Below the pieces are notes generated by a model, which saw only the letters and a program-made list of their open reading frames with translations, did no database searches and had not been told where the DNA came from. From the NCBI GenBank assembly GCA_028277225.1, contig JANQHB010000053.1, positions 54,391-118,390 on the forward strand: 64,000 nucleotides of DNA. The letters are read 5' to 3'. Shown here piece by piece: positions 24,770-33,104 of this stretch. The position numbers and the translations under genes were made by a program. Each line of letters begins with the position of its first letter. The first letter of the stretch is position 1. The DNA comes from Chlorobium sp. (lineage in GTDB: Bacteria > Bacteroidota > Chlorobiia > Chlorobiales > Chlorobiaceae).

Positions 24770-25813
24770 TCAACAGATTCTCGGCAGTTGTTCGCCAAGC
24801 GGCATCTCCAGAATACGCCTGCCTCCGAGGCCTGTACGAACAATGACCATTCCGGGATGCTCATTCACCACGGCACCGATGATCGATGCCCTTCCGGAAG
24901 TTGCATCCTCATGGCTCTGCATAATCCTCAATACCTTTTCAGCACGATCACCGCGCACCGCAACAACGACCTTTCCCTCGTTGGCAACGGTCAAAGGATC
25001 TATTCCGAGCAGTTCACACGCTCCCTGAACTTCAGGTTTGACCGGTAAACAGTCCTCTTCGATGACGATCCCTTTCCCCGACGCTTCGGCCAGTTCATTG
25101 AGGGTTGAGGCCAGACCGCCCCTGGTAGGATCCCTCATGGCATGCACTTCAGGCACTTCATGCAGGATCGACGAAATCATACGGTTGAGCGCCATGGTAT
25201 CACTTGCGATCTCCGACTGGAACGACAATCCTTCCCGAGCGGTCATAACAGCCATCCCGTGATCTCCAAGCGAACCGGATACCAGTATGGCATCGCCTTC
25301 CCTGAGATTATTGCAGGACAAATCAACACCGTCACGGATAACACCGATACCGGACGTATTGATAAAGATTCCGTCGCACTGCCCCTTACCCACGACTTTG
25401 GTATCTCCGGTAACAATGCTCACACCGGCCTCCGCTGCGGCATCAGCCATGGCAGCAACAATTTTTGTAAGACCCGAAAGCCGAAATCCCTCTTCAATGA
25501 CAAATCCTGCACTGAGATACAAGGGTAACGCCCCTCCAACGGCAAGATCGTTCACCGTCCCGTTCACGGCCAGATCTCCGATGTTCCCGCCGGGAAAAAA
25601 CAGGGGACTGACAACAAAAGTATCAGTAGTAAATGCAATATTTCCTGACTCGAGAGAAATCCTGGCCTGATCATCGAGCATATCGAGCATGCTGTTGCCA
25701 AAAAACGGCAAAAAAACGTTTCGGGTGAGCTCACGAGACATCACTCCTCCTGCCCCATGAGCCATTTGCACGGTTTCATGACGTGACAGTGGTGCCGGGC
25801 ATTGCAGATCCAT
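24770..25813 (-). CDS. hypE: Hydrogenase maturation factor HypE
   Basis: A 347-residue HypE. It dehydrates the thiocarbamate made by HypF on its C-terminal cysteine to a thiocyanate, the donor of the CN ligands of [NiFe] hydrogenase. The modified cysteine is visible as the last residue (PRIC). The PurM-like ATP-binding fold is evident (AHGAGGVMSRELTRN, FTTDTFVVSP, VNDLAVGGA, DPTRGGLASTLNELA). It is the last gene of the minus-strand hyp run, 158 bases after hypD. Confidence 0.97.
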   Translation of the reverse strand: MDLQCPAPLSRHETVQMAHGAGGVMSRELTRNVFLPFFGNSMLDMLDDQARISLESGNIAFTTDTFVVSPLFFPGGNIGDLAVNGTVNDLAVGGALPLYLSAGFVIEEGFRLSGLTKIVAAMADAAAEAGVSIVTGDTKVVGKGQCDGIFINTSGIGVIRDGVDLSCNNLREGDAILVSGSLGDHGMAVMTAREGLSFQSEIASDTMALNRMISSILHEVPEVHAMRDPTRGGLASTLNELAEASGKGIVIEEDCLPVKPEVQGACELLGIDPLTVANEGKVVVAVRGDRAEKVLRIMQSHEDATSGRASIIGAVVNEHPGMVIVRTGLGGRRILEMPLGEQLPRIC

Positions 25814-25971
25814 AGATATAGTTAATTTGATTTATCTGGCTGGAAAACAATCCATCCTTCAAGCTGCCGCTCACTCATAGCTCAACACTTGATTCATACT
25901 CCTGCGAAACGAAGTGAGCTACTACTTGCTACTGCGAGCAAAAGCGAGCTACTCCTGACTCCTTTTTGTCA

Positions 25972-27060
25972 TCAAACCTTTCTCTGATATTTAAAATATG
26001 CAGCGCAGGCCCCCTCCCCCGAAACCATCGGTGCACCGAGCGGGTTCACAGGAGTGCACCCGTTGTCGAACGCCGGACACTCATCAGGCTTTACAACGCC
26101 ACGCAGCACATCACCGCTTTTGCAGAGAGACGATTCTTCAGGCTGAATGGATGCCACATCAAACCGCTTCTCTGCATCGAACGGGGCAAAACGGTTACGA
26201 AGTCTCAATCCGCTCAGGGGAATTGTCCCGATACCTCTCCATTGTCTGTCGGCAACCTCGAAAACCTCTTCAACCGCACAACGAGCCGCATGATTACCCT
26301 CGCGATCAACAACTCTGGCATATTCATTCTCAACGCCTGATACACCCGACTCAAGCATGGTGACGACCCGGAGTATCCCGGCAAGAATATCCACCGGCTC
26401 AAAACCGGTGGGAACAATGGGCACATGAAATGCCTCCGCCAGAACCTCATAGTCTTCGTAGCCGGTGACTGTACAGACATGTCCTGCAGCGAGAAAACCG
26501 TCAACGGCACAGTCCCCGGATGACAGAATCGCCTGCATTGCAGGAGGCACCATGAACTGGCTGACCAGTTCACTGAAATTATCCAGCCCCTCTCGTTTCG
26601 CCTGCAAGACAGCCATAGCATTTCCCGGTGCGGTTGTTTCGAATCCAACGGCAAGAAAAACAACCTCTTTTTCCGGATTTTCCCTTGCAATCCTTACGGC
26701 TTCCAGAGAGGAATAAACAATACGGACATCGGCGCCTTCACTCCTGGCAGTCAACAGGTCCTTTTCACTTCCGGGCACACGGAGCATGTCGCCGAAACTC
26801 GCAAGCACAACATCAGGCCTCGAAACGATCGACAATGCCCGGTCAAGAATCTCTATCGGTGTCACGCAGACAGGACAGCCGGGACCATGCAAAAGCCCGA
26901 CCGAATCGGGAAGAACCTGGTCGATACCATTTCTGATAATAGAATGCGTCTGTCCCCCGCAGATTTCCATAATGGTCCAGGGACGCGTCACTCTTCTTTC
27001 AATCTCGGCAAGAATTCTTCTTGCTCTCTGAGGATCCCGGTATTCATCGATGTATTTCAT
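25972..27060 (-). CDS. hypD: Hydrogenase maturation factor HypD
   Basis: A 362-residue [4Fe-4S] protein that with HypC assembles the Fe(CN)2CO group of [NiFe] hydrogenases. It shows C34 in MEICGGQTHS, GPGCPVCVTP (C62, C65), FETTAPGNAMA, and the C-terminal cluster region with CAVDGFLAAGHVC and GYEDYEVLAE. The start is taken at ATG 27060 (MKYIDEYRDP, the family N-terminus); a longer frame upstream is not conserved in character. The adjacent spacer holds a 29-bp palindrome and heptamer repeats. Confidence 0.96.
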   Translation of the reverse strand: MKYIDEYRDPQRARRILAEIERRVTRPWTIMEICGGQTHSIIRNGIDQVLPDSVGLLHGPGCPVCVTPIEILDRALSIVSRPDVVLASFGDMLRVPGSEKDLLTARSEGADVRIVYSSLEAVRIARENPEKEVVFLAVGFETTAPGNAMAVLQAKREGLDNFSELVSQFMVPPAMQAILSSGDCAVDGFLAAGHVCTVTGYEDYEVLAEAFHVPIVPTGFEPVDILAGILRVVTMLESGVSGVENEYARVVDREGNHAARCAVEEVFEVADRQWRGIGTIPLSGLRLRNRFAPFDAEKRFDVASIQPEESSLCKSGDVLRGVVKPDECPAFDNGCTPVNPLGAPMVSGEGACAAYFKYQRKV

Positions 27061-27122
27061 AGGTAAACTGCTTGTCGGCTGCCTGCTTTTATTCCACCTT
27101 GCTGTGCCTTGCCCCATAGCCT

Positions 27123-27151
27123 GTAGGGGCGGGTTTCAAACCCGCCCCTAC
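27123..27151. repeat. Perfect 29-bp palindrome (GTAGGGGCGGGTTT arms)
   Basis: Two 14-bp arms around one central base form a perfect inverted repeat between hypD and hypC. A sequence with the same GTAGGGGC start and another hairpin occurs at 63668-63694. It looks like a REP-type intergenic palindrome and would form a very stable stem in either strand's RNA. Confidence 0.8.
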
Positions 27152-27180
27152 GGCATCTCTCCTCCATCCCTCATCCAATC

Positions 27181-27209
27181 ATTCACGAATCACTATTCAC
27201 GATTTACGA
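27181..27209. repeat. Degenerate heptamer array (ATTCACG/AATCACT/ATTTACG)
   Basis: Four 7-bp units in exact register overlap the 3' end of hypC. The hypC stop codon and its last codons (DRKS) are formed by this array. The same unit family makes a seven-unit array at the 3' end of hypA (30680-30728). Confidence 0.8.
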
Positions 27210-27442
27210 TCCCCCCCATTTCCCAGCAATTCGTCCCACAGCTTCAGGCTCTCTGCAGCTTCCTCCTCATCGATGATTTTCAGGGCAAAACCCGCGTGAA
27301 CGATGGTGTACTGTCCGATTTGAATATCAGGCACATACTCCAGGCACGCCCGGGTGAGTGAACCGTTCACATCGACAGCCCCCATTTTCATACCGTTTTC
27401 ATCAGTTATCGAGACAACTTTTCCGGGTATGGCTAAACACAT
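27197..27442 (-). CDS. hypC: Hydrogenase maturation chaperone HypC
   Basis: An 81-residue HypC/HupF family chaperone. The essential N-terminal Cys2 is visible in MCLAIPGKVVSI, which binds the Fe(CN)2CO intermediate together with HypD and delivers it to the hydrogenase large subunit. DVNGSLTRACLEYVPDIQIGQYTIVHAGFAL is the family core (read here in pieces: DVNGSLTRACLEY and IGQYTIVHAGFAL). The start must be ATG 27442; upstream in-frame codons are made of GTTGA repeats. The last residues and the stop codon come from a heptamer repeat. Confidence 0.95.
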   Translation of the reverse strand: MCLAIPGKVVSITDENGMKMGAVDVNGSLTRACLEYVPDIQIGQYTIVHAGFALKIIDEEEAAESLKLWDELLGNGGDRKS

Positions 27443-27450
27443 GGCACTAC

Positions 27451-27492
27451 ATTGTTGTTGAGTTGTTGAACTGTTGAGTTGATGAGTTGTTT
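27451..27492. repeat. GTTGANNN-type octamer repeat between hypF and hypC
   Basis: Repeated GTTGA units, mostly at 8-base spacing, start 8 bases upstream of the hypC ATG. This is the same family as the repeat after nifK. It occupies the place where a hypC ribosome-binding site would be expected. Confidence 0.8.
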
Positions 27493-27523
27493 GCCTGATC
27501 CTGATATCATGCACATCAAAAAA

Positions 27524-29815
27524 TCATGTAACGCCTTTGTAAGTTCCTTTGAGGTATTCCCGGCCGATGACTGCCTGTCCAAGACAAATGCCTCCGTCAT
27601 TGCAGGGAACCCTTTCATGGCTCAATACAGTGAATGCTTTATCTTCGAGCCTTGATGCCAGCCCCTCGAAAAGCAGGTTGTTCTGAAACACCCCGCCGCT
27701 GAGAACAACATTTCGTAATCCAGAAAAATCAGATGCTTTTCCGACAATATCGACAAGCATTTCGACAAGTGTTACATGAACATTCCGGCTTATGGATGCA
27801 GCATCAACGCCGGAAAGAAGATCATCTACGACATCCTGAACCAATGGTGAGACGGCCAGCATCCACCTGTCATTGCCGGCAGGGATGAGATCACGGGAAT
27901 AAGGCCTGCCTTCGAGTGAACCCGCGGCATGCATCAGTTCGATTGCTGCCTGACCTTCATAACTTACTGCCGCACGTAAATCCGTCATACCTGCGACAGC
28001 GTCAAAGAGCCTCCCGCAACTGCTGGTAAACGGAGAATTGATTCCCTTTTCGAGTATCTGCGTAATCCCTGCAGGAGCCTTGTCTCTAAGGAAAGGAATA
28101 TCCGGGATATTCCCGAAACAATGATAGAGATAGCCTGCCGCAACTTTCCATGGTTCCTGTACGGCAGCGTCTCCACCAGGCAGGGGAACCGGCTCGAACC
28201 AGGCAAAACGGAATGCCTCAGACAAATTGCCTATAAGAATTTCTCCTCCCCAGACAGTGCCATCGGTACCAAACCCTGTTCCATCCAGCAGAACACCGAT
28301 ACAAGGTTCTTCAAACCTGTTTTCAGCCATGCAAGAAGCCATGTGGGCATGGTGATGCTGTACCTGCAACAGAACTGATTCCTTTTGTTCCTGTGCCCAC
28401 CGAACAGAAAGGTATGAGGGGTGCATATCGCAAACCAGGAGTTCAGGAACGACCTGAAAAATGTGACGAAGATGGCTGCCGACTTTCAGAAAATGGCTGT
28501 AGGCTTCGTAGTTCTTCAAATCCCCGATATGCTGACTGAGAATCGCTTCCTTTTCTTTCAGTATGCAAACCGTATTTTTTATCTCCGCGCCAACACTCAT
28601 CACCTGTGGACCGCCGGAAGCAAGCGGAACCGGCGCTGGAGCATATCCTCTTGCACGCCTTATCTGGCGAAGTTTTCCGTGCATATGCATCGTGACGGAA
28701 TCATCGCACCTGAGATAAATCGGACGGTTATGCATAAGATATCCGTCTGCAATCCCGCCAAGACACGCAACCGCTTCATCATCGTCGATAATGACAGGTT
28801 CGTCAGAACGGTTCGCGCTGGTCATGACCAGGACCTCAGGCCCTTTTTCCATCATGAGAACATGGAGAGGAGAATAAGGTAGCATGAAACCGAGTCGATC
28901 ATTGCCGGGAGCTATAGAAACCGGAAGCATTTCGCCCCTTTTTTCAAGGAGTACGATAGGGGCTTCAGGCGAAAGAAGTGCACTCTTTTCATCTTCATTG
29001 ATATGACAATAGCGCTCAATGGTCATCATGTCCCGGGCCATCAAGGCAAAAGGTTTTTCATCGCGCTTTTTTTTCTTTCTCAAACGGAAAACAGCACGAT
29101 CGTCGAGTGCATCGACAGCCAGATGAAAACCTCCAATACCTTTGACTGCAACAATCATTCCCTGCCGTATCATGTCGAGAGCATGCTCCAGCGGCTCCCC
29201 GCAGTCAACCTTTTTGCCGGAACAATCGAGAAAGGCAAGTGCCGGGCCGCATTCGGAACAGGCATTCGGTTGTGCATGAAACCTGCGGTTCATCGGTTCG
29301 TCATACTCTGCCTGGCAATCGCCGCACATCCGGAAATGCTTCATCGATGTTCCGGGCCGATCGTAAGGGATTCTTTCTATTATCGTGTAACGCGGTCCGC
29401 AGTTGGTGCAGTTGATAAACGGATAGCCATACCTCCTGTCGGCACTGTCAAGCAACTCTCTTTTGCAGTCTTCGCAAATGCAGAAATCCGGGGAAACCAT
29501 CGTTTGTACAGCCCCATCTTTTTCTGAATCGAGAATGGAAAAATCCCCCCTCTCCAAAGGTGGAATTTCAGCCGCTTCAACGGAACTGATCCTTGCCAGA
29601 GGAGGAGCATTTTCTCGAAGCGCGACCTGGAAGGAACTGAGTTTGGCGGGATCCTTACCCTGTATTTCGATACAGACGCCCGATGAAGTGTTCCGGATAA
29701 AACCGTCAAGTTCCGCCTCTTTGGCAAGACGATACACAAAAGGTCTGAATCCTACCCCCTGGACGACACCACTGACAAGAATTCTCAGCCTCTTTTGAGT
29801 TTCGACTGCAGCCAT
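27524..29815 (-). CDS. hypF: Carbamoyltransferase HypF
   Basis: A protein of about 763 residues that makes carbamoyl-adenylate from carbamoyl phosphate and ATP and transfers the carbamoyl group to the HypE C-terminal cysteine. The domains in order are acylphosphatase (LVSGVVQGVGFRPFVYRLA), two zinc-finger pairs (CICEDCKREL...CTNCGPRYT and CGDCQAEY...CSECGP), YrdC-like (RKKKKRDEKPFALMA) and a Kae1-like carbamoyltransferase domain (QHHHAHMASCMAE, VLSGGVFQNN). The start is set at ATG 29815, overlapping the hypB end by 31 bases; ATG 29824 is an alternative. Confidence 0.96.
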   Translation of the reverse strand: MAAVETQKRLRILVSGVVQGVGFRPFVYRLAKEAELDGFIRNTSSGVCIEIQGKDPAKLSSFQVALRENAPPLARISSVEAAEIPPLERGDFSILDSEKDGAVQTMVSPDFCICEDCKRELLDSADRRYGYPFINCTNCGPRYTIIERIPYDRPGTSMKHFRMCGDCQAEYDEPMNRRFHAQPNACSECGPALAFLDCSGKKVDCGEPLEHALDMIRQGMIVAVKGIGGFHLAVDALDDRAVFRLRKKKKRDEKPFALMARDMMTIERYCHINEDEKSALLSPEAPIVLLEKRGEMLPVSIAPGNDRLGFMLPYSPLHVLMMEKGPEVLVMTSANRSDEPVIIDDDEAVACLGGIADGYLMHNRPIYLRCDDSVTMHMHGKLRQIRRARGYAPAPVPLASGGPQVMSVGAEIKNTVCILKEKEAILSQHIGDLKNYEAYSHFLKVGSHLRHIFQVVPELLVCDMHPSYLSVRWAQEQKESVLLQVQHHHAHMASCMAENRFEEPCIGVLLDGTGFGTDGTVWGGEILIGNLSEAFRFAWFEPVPLPGGDAAVQEPWKVAAGYLYHCFGNIPDIPFLRDKAPAGITQILEKGINSPFTSSCGRLFDAVAGMTDLRAAVSYEGQAAIELMHAAGSLEGRPYSRDLIPAGNDRWMLAVSPLVQDVVDDLLSGVDAASISRNVHVTLVEMLVDIVGKASDFSGLRNVVLSGGVFQNNLLFEGLASRLEDKAFTVLSHERVPCNDGGICLGQAVIGREYLKGTYKGVT

Positions 29816-30579
29816 TCGATCCATGGATTGAAACCCTCTCCTGTCGCAGCAGAAAGCTCGAACCATTCAAGCTTACGGTTCACCTTCAGGGCATTTTCCC
29901 TGCATTCCTCTGCACTGAAGGGAACATGCGGAAGAAGATCTGTCTTGTTCAGAATGCACACATCCGCTTCGATGAACATCGTAGGATACTTCAGGGGCTT
30001 ATCGTCTCCCTCGGTAACACTTATCACCACGATCTTCATATCCTCGCCAAGATCAAAAAGTGCCGGACAAACAAGGTTGCCAACATTCTCGATACAAAGC
30101 AGCGCGTTCTCGGCAGGAACCATCTCTTTAATGGCACGATTGACCATCGAGGCATCGAGATGACACCCGGTCCCGGTATTGACCTGAAGAACAGGGACAT
30201 CGAGCGACTGGATACGTTCGGCATCTCGCGTAGTCTGCTGATCACCCTCGATAACATATACTGGAAAATCCTCTTTTATCAAAGGGATGGTTCTTTCGAG
30301 AAGCGTGGTTTTACCGGAGCCCGGAGAACTCAGAAAATTGAGGGCAAACACATGCCTGGCCTCAAAGTATCCCCTGTTCCGTTCGGCAAGCAGATTGTTT
30401 TTCAGAAGTACATCCTGCTCGACCATAACCTGACGGCCATGCGTGTGATCATGTCCGTCTGAACCATGGTCATGATGATGACCATGAAGGTCATCACCGA
30501 CATGAACGTGATAAGAAGGGTCTCCGGGCCTTACTATGACAGCTCCGCCGCCAGAAGAGCATCCACAGGTATCGCACAT
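29785..30579 (-). CDS. hypB: Hydrogenase nickel-incorporation GTPase HypB
   Basis: A 264-residue G3E-family GTPase that inserts nickel into [NiFe] hydrogenase together with HypA. The N-terminus has the high-affinity nickel motif CDTCGC, followed by a His/Asp-rich stretch (DDLHGHHHDHGSDGHDHTHG) that could store nickel. The P-loop is SSPGSGKTTL and the guanine-recognition motif NKTD. The start is taken at ATG 30579 so that MCDTCGC is the N-terminus; a longer upstream reading would run into GTTGA repeats. Confidence 0.96.
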   Translation of the reverse strand: MCDTCGCSSGGGAVIVRPGDPSYHVHVGDDLHGHHHDHGSDGHDHTHGRQVMVEQDVLLKNNLLAERNRGYFEARHVFALNFLSSPGSGKTTLLERTIPLIKEDFPVYVIEGDQQTTRDAERIQSLDVPVLQVNTGTGCHLDASMVNRAIKEMVPAENALLCIENVGNLVCPALFDLGEDMKIVVISVTEGDDKPLKYPTMFIEADVCILNKTDLLPHVPFSAEECRENALKVNRKLEWFELSAATGEGFNPWIEWLQSKLKRG

Positions 30580-30679
30580 AGAATGTATTGTTGAGTTGTT
30601 GTCAAAAACAGCAATCATTGAAAAAGAAAAGGACTTAAATGACAAAAAGGACCAAAAGAATTATTCCCCCCTTCTTACT

Positions 30680-30728
30680 ATTCACGATTTACGATTCACT
30701 AATCACTATTTACTGGTCACTTGTCACT
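30680..30728. repeat. Degenerate heptamer array x7 at the hypA 3' end
   Basis: Seven consecutive 7-bp units (ATTCACG, ATTTACG, ATTCACT, AATCACT, ATTTACT, GGTCACT, TGTCACT) lie in perfect register. The last unit overlaps the hypA stop codon (30724-30726). This is the same unit family as at 27181-27209, and a shorter version is near 45047-45070, after yggS. Confidence 0.85.
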
Positions 30729-31071
30729 CATTTTCAAGCGTTATGGATTTAATCAGCAGTTCCCTGCCGGATACGAGATCAGTGTTATACGAGCCGCATG
30801 ACGGGCAAGCAGCAAAAAAGCCTTCCACCGGAAAACTGTTACCGCAATCCTCACAGGTACCCAGAGACTCGGTTTCACGAATTTCGAGCCGTGCACCGTC
30901 AACAATAGTATTTTTTGCCGCTGCGGAAAAACAGAAGGTGAGCGATTCCGTAAGAATTCCTGATGCCTTTCCCACCTGCAGTTCAATTTCACTGACTTTC
31001 CGGGAGTTTTCCTCAGACGCTTTTTCGACGACGGCCTCGATAATGGACATCGCTATCGACATTTCATGCAT
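30724..31071 (-). CDS. hypA: Hydrogenase maturation nickel chaperone HypA
   Basis: A 115-residue HypA/HybF protein. The N-terminus MHEMSIA carries the nickel-binding His2. The zinc-ribbon cysteines are C73 and C76 (GTCEDCGNS) and C89 and C92 (ACPSCGS). It hands nickel to HypB and the hydrogenase large subunit. It is the first gene of the minus-strand hyp run A-B-F-C-D-E and is divergent from pyrB. No hydrogenase structural gene is in the window. Confidence 0.96.
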   Translation of the reverse strand: MHEMSIAMSIIEAVVEKASEENSRKVSEIELQVGKASGILTESLTFCFSAAAKNTIVDGARLEIRETESLGTCEDCGNSFPVEGFFAACPSCGSYNTDLVSGRELLIKSITLENE

Positions 31072-31091
31072 GAATGACCTCTTTTATGGCA

Positions 31092-31127
31092 CCTAGACTG
31101 AGCATTTGTTGAAACGCTCAGCTTAGG
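31092..31127 (+). mobile_element. MITE-like element, copy 4 (36-bp terminal remnant)
   Basis: It starts with CCTAGACTGAGC and ends with CGCTCAGCTTAGG, the same inverted termini as the 257-bp copies. The right half (GCATTTGTTGAAACGCTCAG) matches the right end of those copies with few changes. All internal sequence is missing. No target duplication is visible. Its TTGAAA is positioned as the -35 box of the pyrB promoter. Confidence 0.7.
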
Positions 31128-31136
31128 TTGTATAAT
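31109..31136 (+). promoter_or_regulatory. Putative pyrB promoter using a MITE-derived -35 box
   Basis: TTGAAA (31109-31114) and a perfect TATAAT (31131-31136) are separated by 16 bases. The -35 lies inside the short MITE copy; the -10 lies just outside it. Transcription would start near 31143, about 130 bases before pyrB. Confidence 0.6.
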
Positions 31137-31191
31137 CAAACAAACAGGATATCATAATCATTTCCATGATGGGAATGCATTTGTGCGTCAT

Positions 31192-31223
31192 ACCGGCAAA
31201 GAAACGATTTCACCGGTTTTTTT
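31192..31223 (+). terminator. Attenuator-like hairpin with T-run in the pyrB leader
   Basis: ACCGG / CCGGT pair, with additional GAAA/TTTC pairing inside, and are followed by seven T residues. An earlier hairpin (CATTTCC / GGGAATG, 31159-31177) precedes it. No plus-strand gene lies upstream whose transcript would need ending here, so this fits a leader attenuator for pyrimidine control. The regulator is unknown. Confidence 0.5.
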
Positions 31224-31272
31224 GTAAATTCGCAAAAACAGTTTGTCCCACACAAATGGAAACCTTTCCGTA

Positions 31273-32226
31273 TTGAAACACCTAACCGGACTTTCAGGGA
31301 TGCCGGCGGCTGAAATAATCAGGATTCTCGACAAGGCCGCCTGTCACAAGGATCTGTTTCTCCAAAATGAACGCGCTATTCCCAGAACGCTCGAAGGGAA
31401 ACGGATCGTACTGGCATTTTTTGAAAACTCCACCAGGACACGGTTTTCATTTGAAATTGCCGCCCGAAATCTCGGGGCGGTCACGCTGAATTTCACCGCC
31501 TCTTCCAGCAGCGTCGCAAAAGGCGAAAGCATCATAGACACGGTCCGGAACCTCGAAGCAATGGAGGTGGACGCATTTGTCATCCGCCATTCGTCATCAG
31601 GTGCAGCCGACCATATCAGCCGTTTAACGAAAAAAATTGTTGTCAATGCCGGTGACGGAACGCATGAGCACCCGACACAGGCCCTTCTGGATATTTTTAC
31701 GCTTCGTGATTATTTCGGTGCCATTGAAAATGTAAAGATCATGATCCTGGGCGACATTCTGCACAGCCGCGTCGCCCGCTCGAACATCTTCGGACTGACA
31801 ACTCTCGGGGCAAAGGTAGGTATCTGCTGTCCCGCATCACTCATGCCTGCTGACAGCAACTCTTTTGGAATCCAGGCATTCACCTCTATCGACGATGCAA
31901 TCCGCTGGGCCGATGCAGCAATCGTACTCCGGCTCCAGCTTGAAAGGACAACCGGGGGATATATTCCTTCTCTTGAAGACTATTCACTCAATTACGGCCT
32001 GACCGACGAACGGCTGGAAAAAATACGCAAGCACATGCTGGTGCTGCATCCCGGACCGGTTAACCGGGAAATTGAAATATCGAGTAACGTGGCCGACCGC
32101 ATACAGCCTCCGGGTTATTCGAAAAGCGTCATGCTCGAGCAGGTGACAAACGGTGTTGCCATCCGGACAGCCGTTCTGGAAATGCTTCTTGGCGACAGCG
32201 AACGACAGCATTCATTTGAACCATAA
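31273..32226 (+). CDS. pyrB: Aspartate carbamoyltransferase catalytic subunit
   Basis: A 317-residue ATCase that makes N-carbamoyl-aspartate from carbamoyl phosphate and aspartate in pyrimidine synthesis. It has the carbamoyl-phosphate loop FENSTRTRFSFE, SSSSVAKGES (80s loop), HPTQALLD and HPGPVNRE. I place the start at TTG 31273, because MKHLTGL is the usual N-terminus and GGAAA lies about 9 bases upstream; TTG 31243 would add ten residues. No pyrI follows. The leader carries a promoter and a possible attenuator. Confidence 0.94.
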   Translation: MKHLTGLSGMPAAEIIRILDKAACHKDLFLQNERAIPRTLEGKRIVLAFFENSTRTRFSFEIAARNLGAVTLNFTASSSSVAKGESIIDTVRNLEAMEVDAFVIRHSSSGAADHISRLTKKIVVNAGDGTHEHPTQALLDIFTLRDYFGAIENVKIMILGDILHSRVARSNIFGLTTLGAKVGICCPASLMPADSNSFGIQAFTSIDDAIRWADAAIVLRLQLERTTGGYIPSLEDYSLNYGLTDERLEKIRKHMLVLHPGPVNREIEISSNVADRIQPPGYSKSVMLEQVTNGVAIRTAVLEMLLGDSERQHSFEP

Positions 32227-32249
32227 ATCCCATTCAGAGGTACCACTCT

Positions 32250-33104
32250 ATGCGAAAAAGCTTTATTTCCATTTCCACAATGCTGATACTCTTTTTCAGC
32301 GCCTCATCGGCAACTGCCGAACCTGTTCTGCGAACACAGTTCTCCCCATTACTTGCCGACCCGCTCGAGCCTCGTATTGCGATACTGCCAAGACTGGACG
32401 AAAAGTATCTGCAGCTCGACATCGGAACGTCCGCAGATCTTTTCAGCCTCAGGAACGACGGCTTTGCGTTCGGCATCGATTTTGCTACCTTCTCGCTTCT
32501 GGCTATGGAAGACAGTTTCAAGTTCCCTGTCGACACGATCGACTATCTTTTCGGCATCTCCTGCAGCTGGATTCAGCCTGTTGACAAGAACTCATTACCG
32601 TTCGACGAAGTATCGGCACGGCTCAGGATCGCCCATATTTCCGCACATTTCGAGGACGGTCATTACGACAAAACCTCCGGAAAGTGGATCGGCGAGGAAA
32701 AAAGCCCCTTCGGGATCCCGTTCACCTACAGCAGGGAGTTCATTAATCTCGTTCTCGCTCTCTCATCGGACGACTCCCGCGTCTATCTCGGCTACCAGTA
32801 CCTGTTCCACACCATTCCCGATGAGATAGGCCGCCACTCGTTTCAGGCCGGGATTGAACTTGCAACACCCGGAAACACCTATCTCGCAGCAGACTTCAAG
32901 CTGCTGCCGGAATGGGACGACAAACAGGCAAAAACAAACGGTCACCGGGGAACCTGGAACCTGCAGGCTGGCTGGCGTCTCGCTGCAGTCGGACTTGAGA
33001 ACGTCCGGATCGCCTGCGGTTACTCCACCGGGATCAGCAGGCACGGGATGTATTTCTATGAAACAGAAAGCTTCGGTTCTCTCGGCCTGATCGTCGATCT
33101 GTAA
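32250..33104 (+). CDS. DUF1207-like exported protein
   Basis: A 284-residue protein with a typical signal peptide (MRKSFISISTMLILFFSASSATA, cleavage about residue 23). The mature part starts with RTQFSPLLADPLEPRIAI, the kind of N-terminus seen in DUF1207 proteins, and has many alternating strands ending in GSLGLIVDL, which suggests an outer-membrane barrel or a periplasmic beta protein. The function is unknown. It starts 23 bases after pyrB and ends exactly at a short MITE derivative. Confidence 0.75.
   Translation: MRKSFISISTMLILFFSASSATAEPVLRTQFSPLLADPLEPRIAILPRLDEKYLQLDIGTSADLFSLRNDGFAFGIDFATFSLLAMEDSFKFPVDTIDYLFGISCSWIQPVDKNSLPFDEVSARLRIAHISAHFEDGHYDKTSGKWIGEEKSPFGIPFTYSREFINLVLALSSDDSRVYLGYQYLFHTIPDEIGRHSFQAGIELATPGNTYLAADFKLLPEWDDKQAKTNGHRGTWNLQAGWRLAAVGLENVRIACGYSTGISRHGMYFYETESFGSLGLIVDL

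Noticed and set aside
27443..27514. 24-codon N-terminal extension of HypC (Ser/Thr/Gln-rich)
   Set aside because: It is translated GTTGA repeat; HypC must start with Met-Cys for function.
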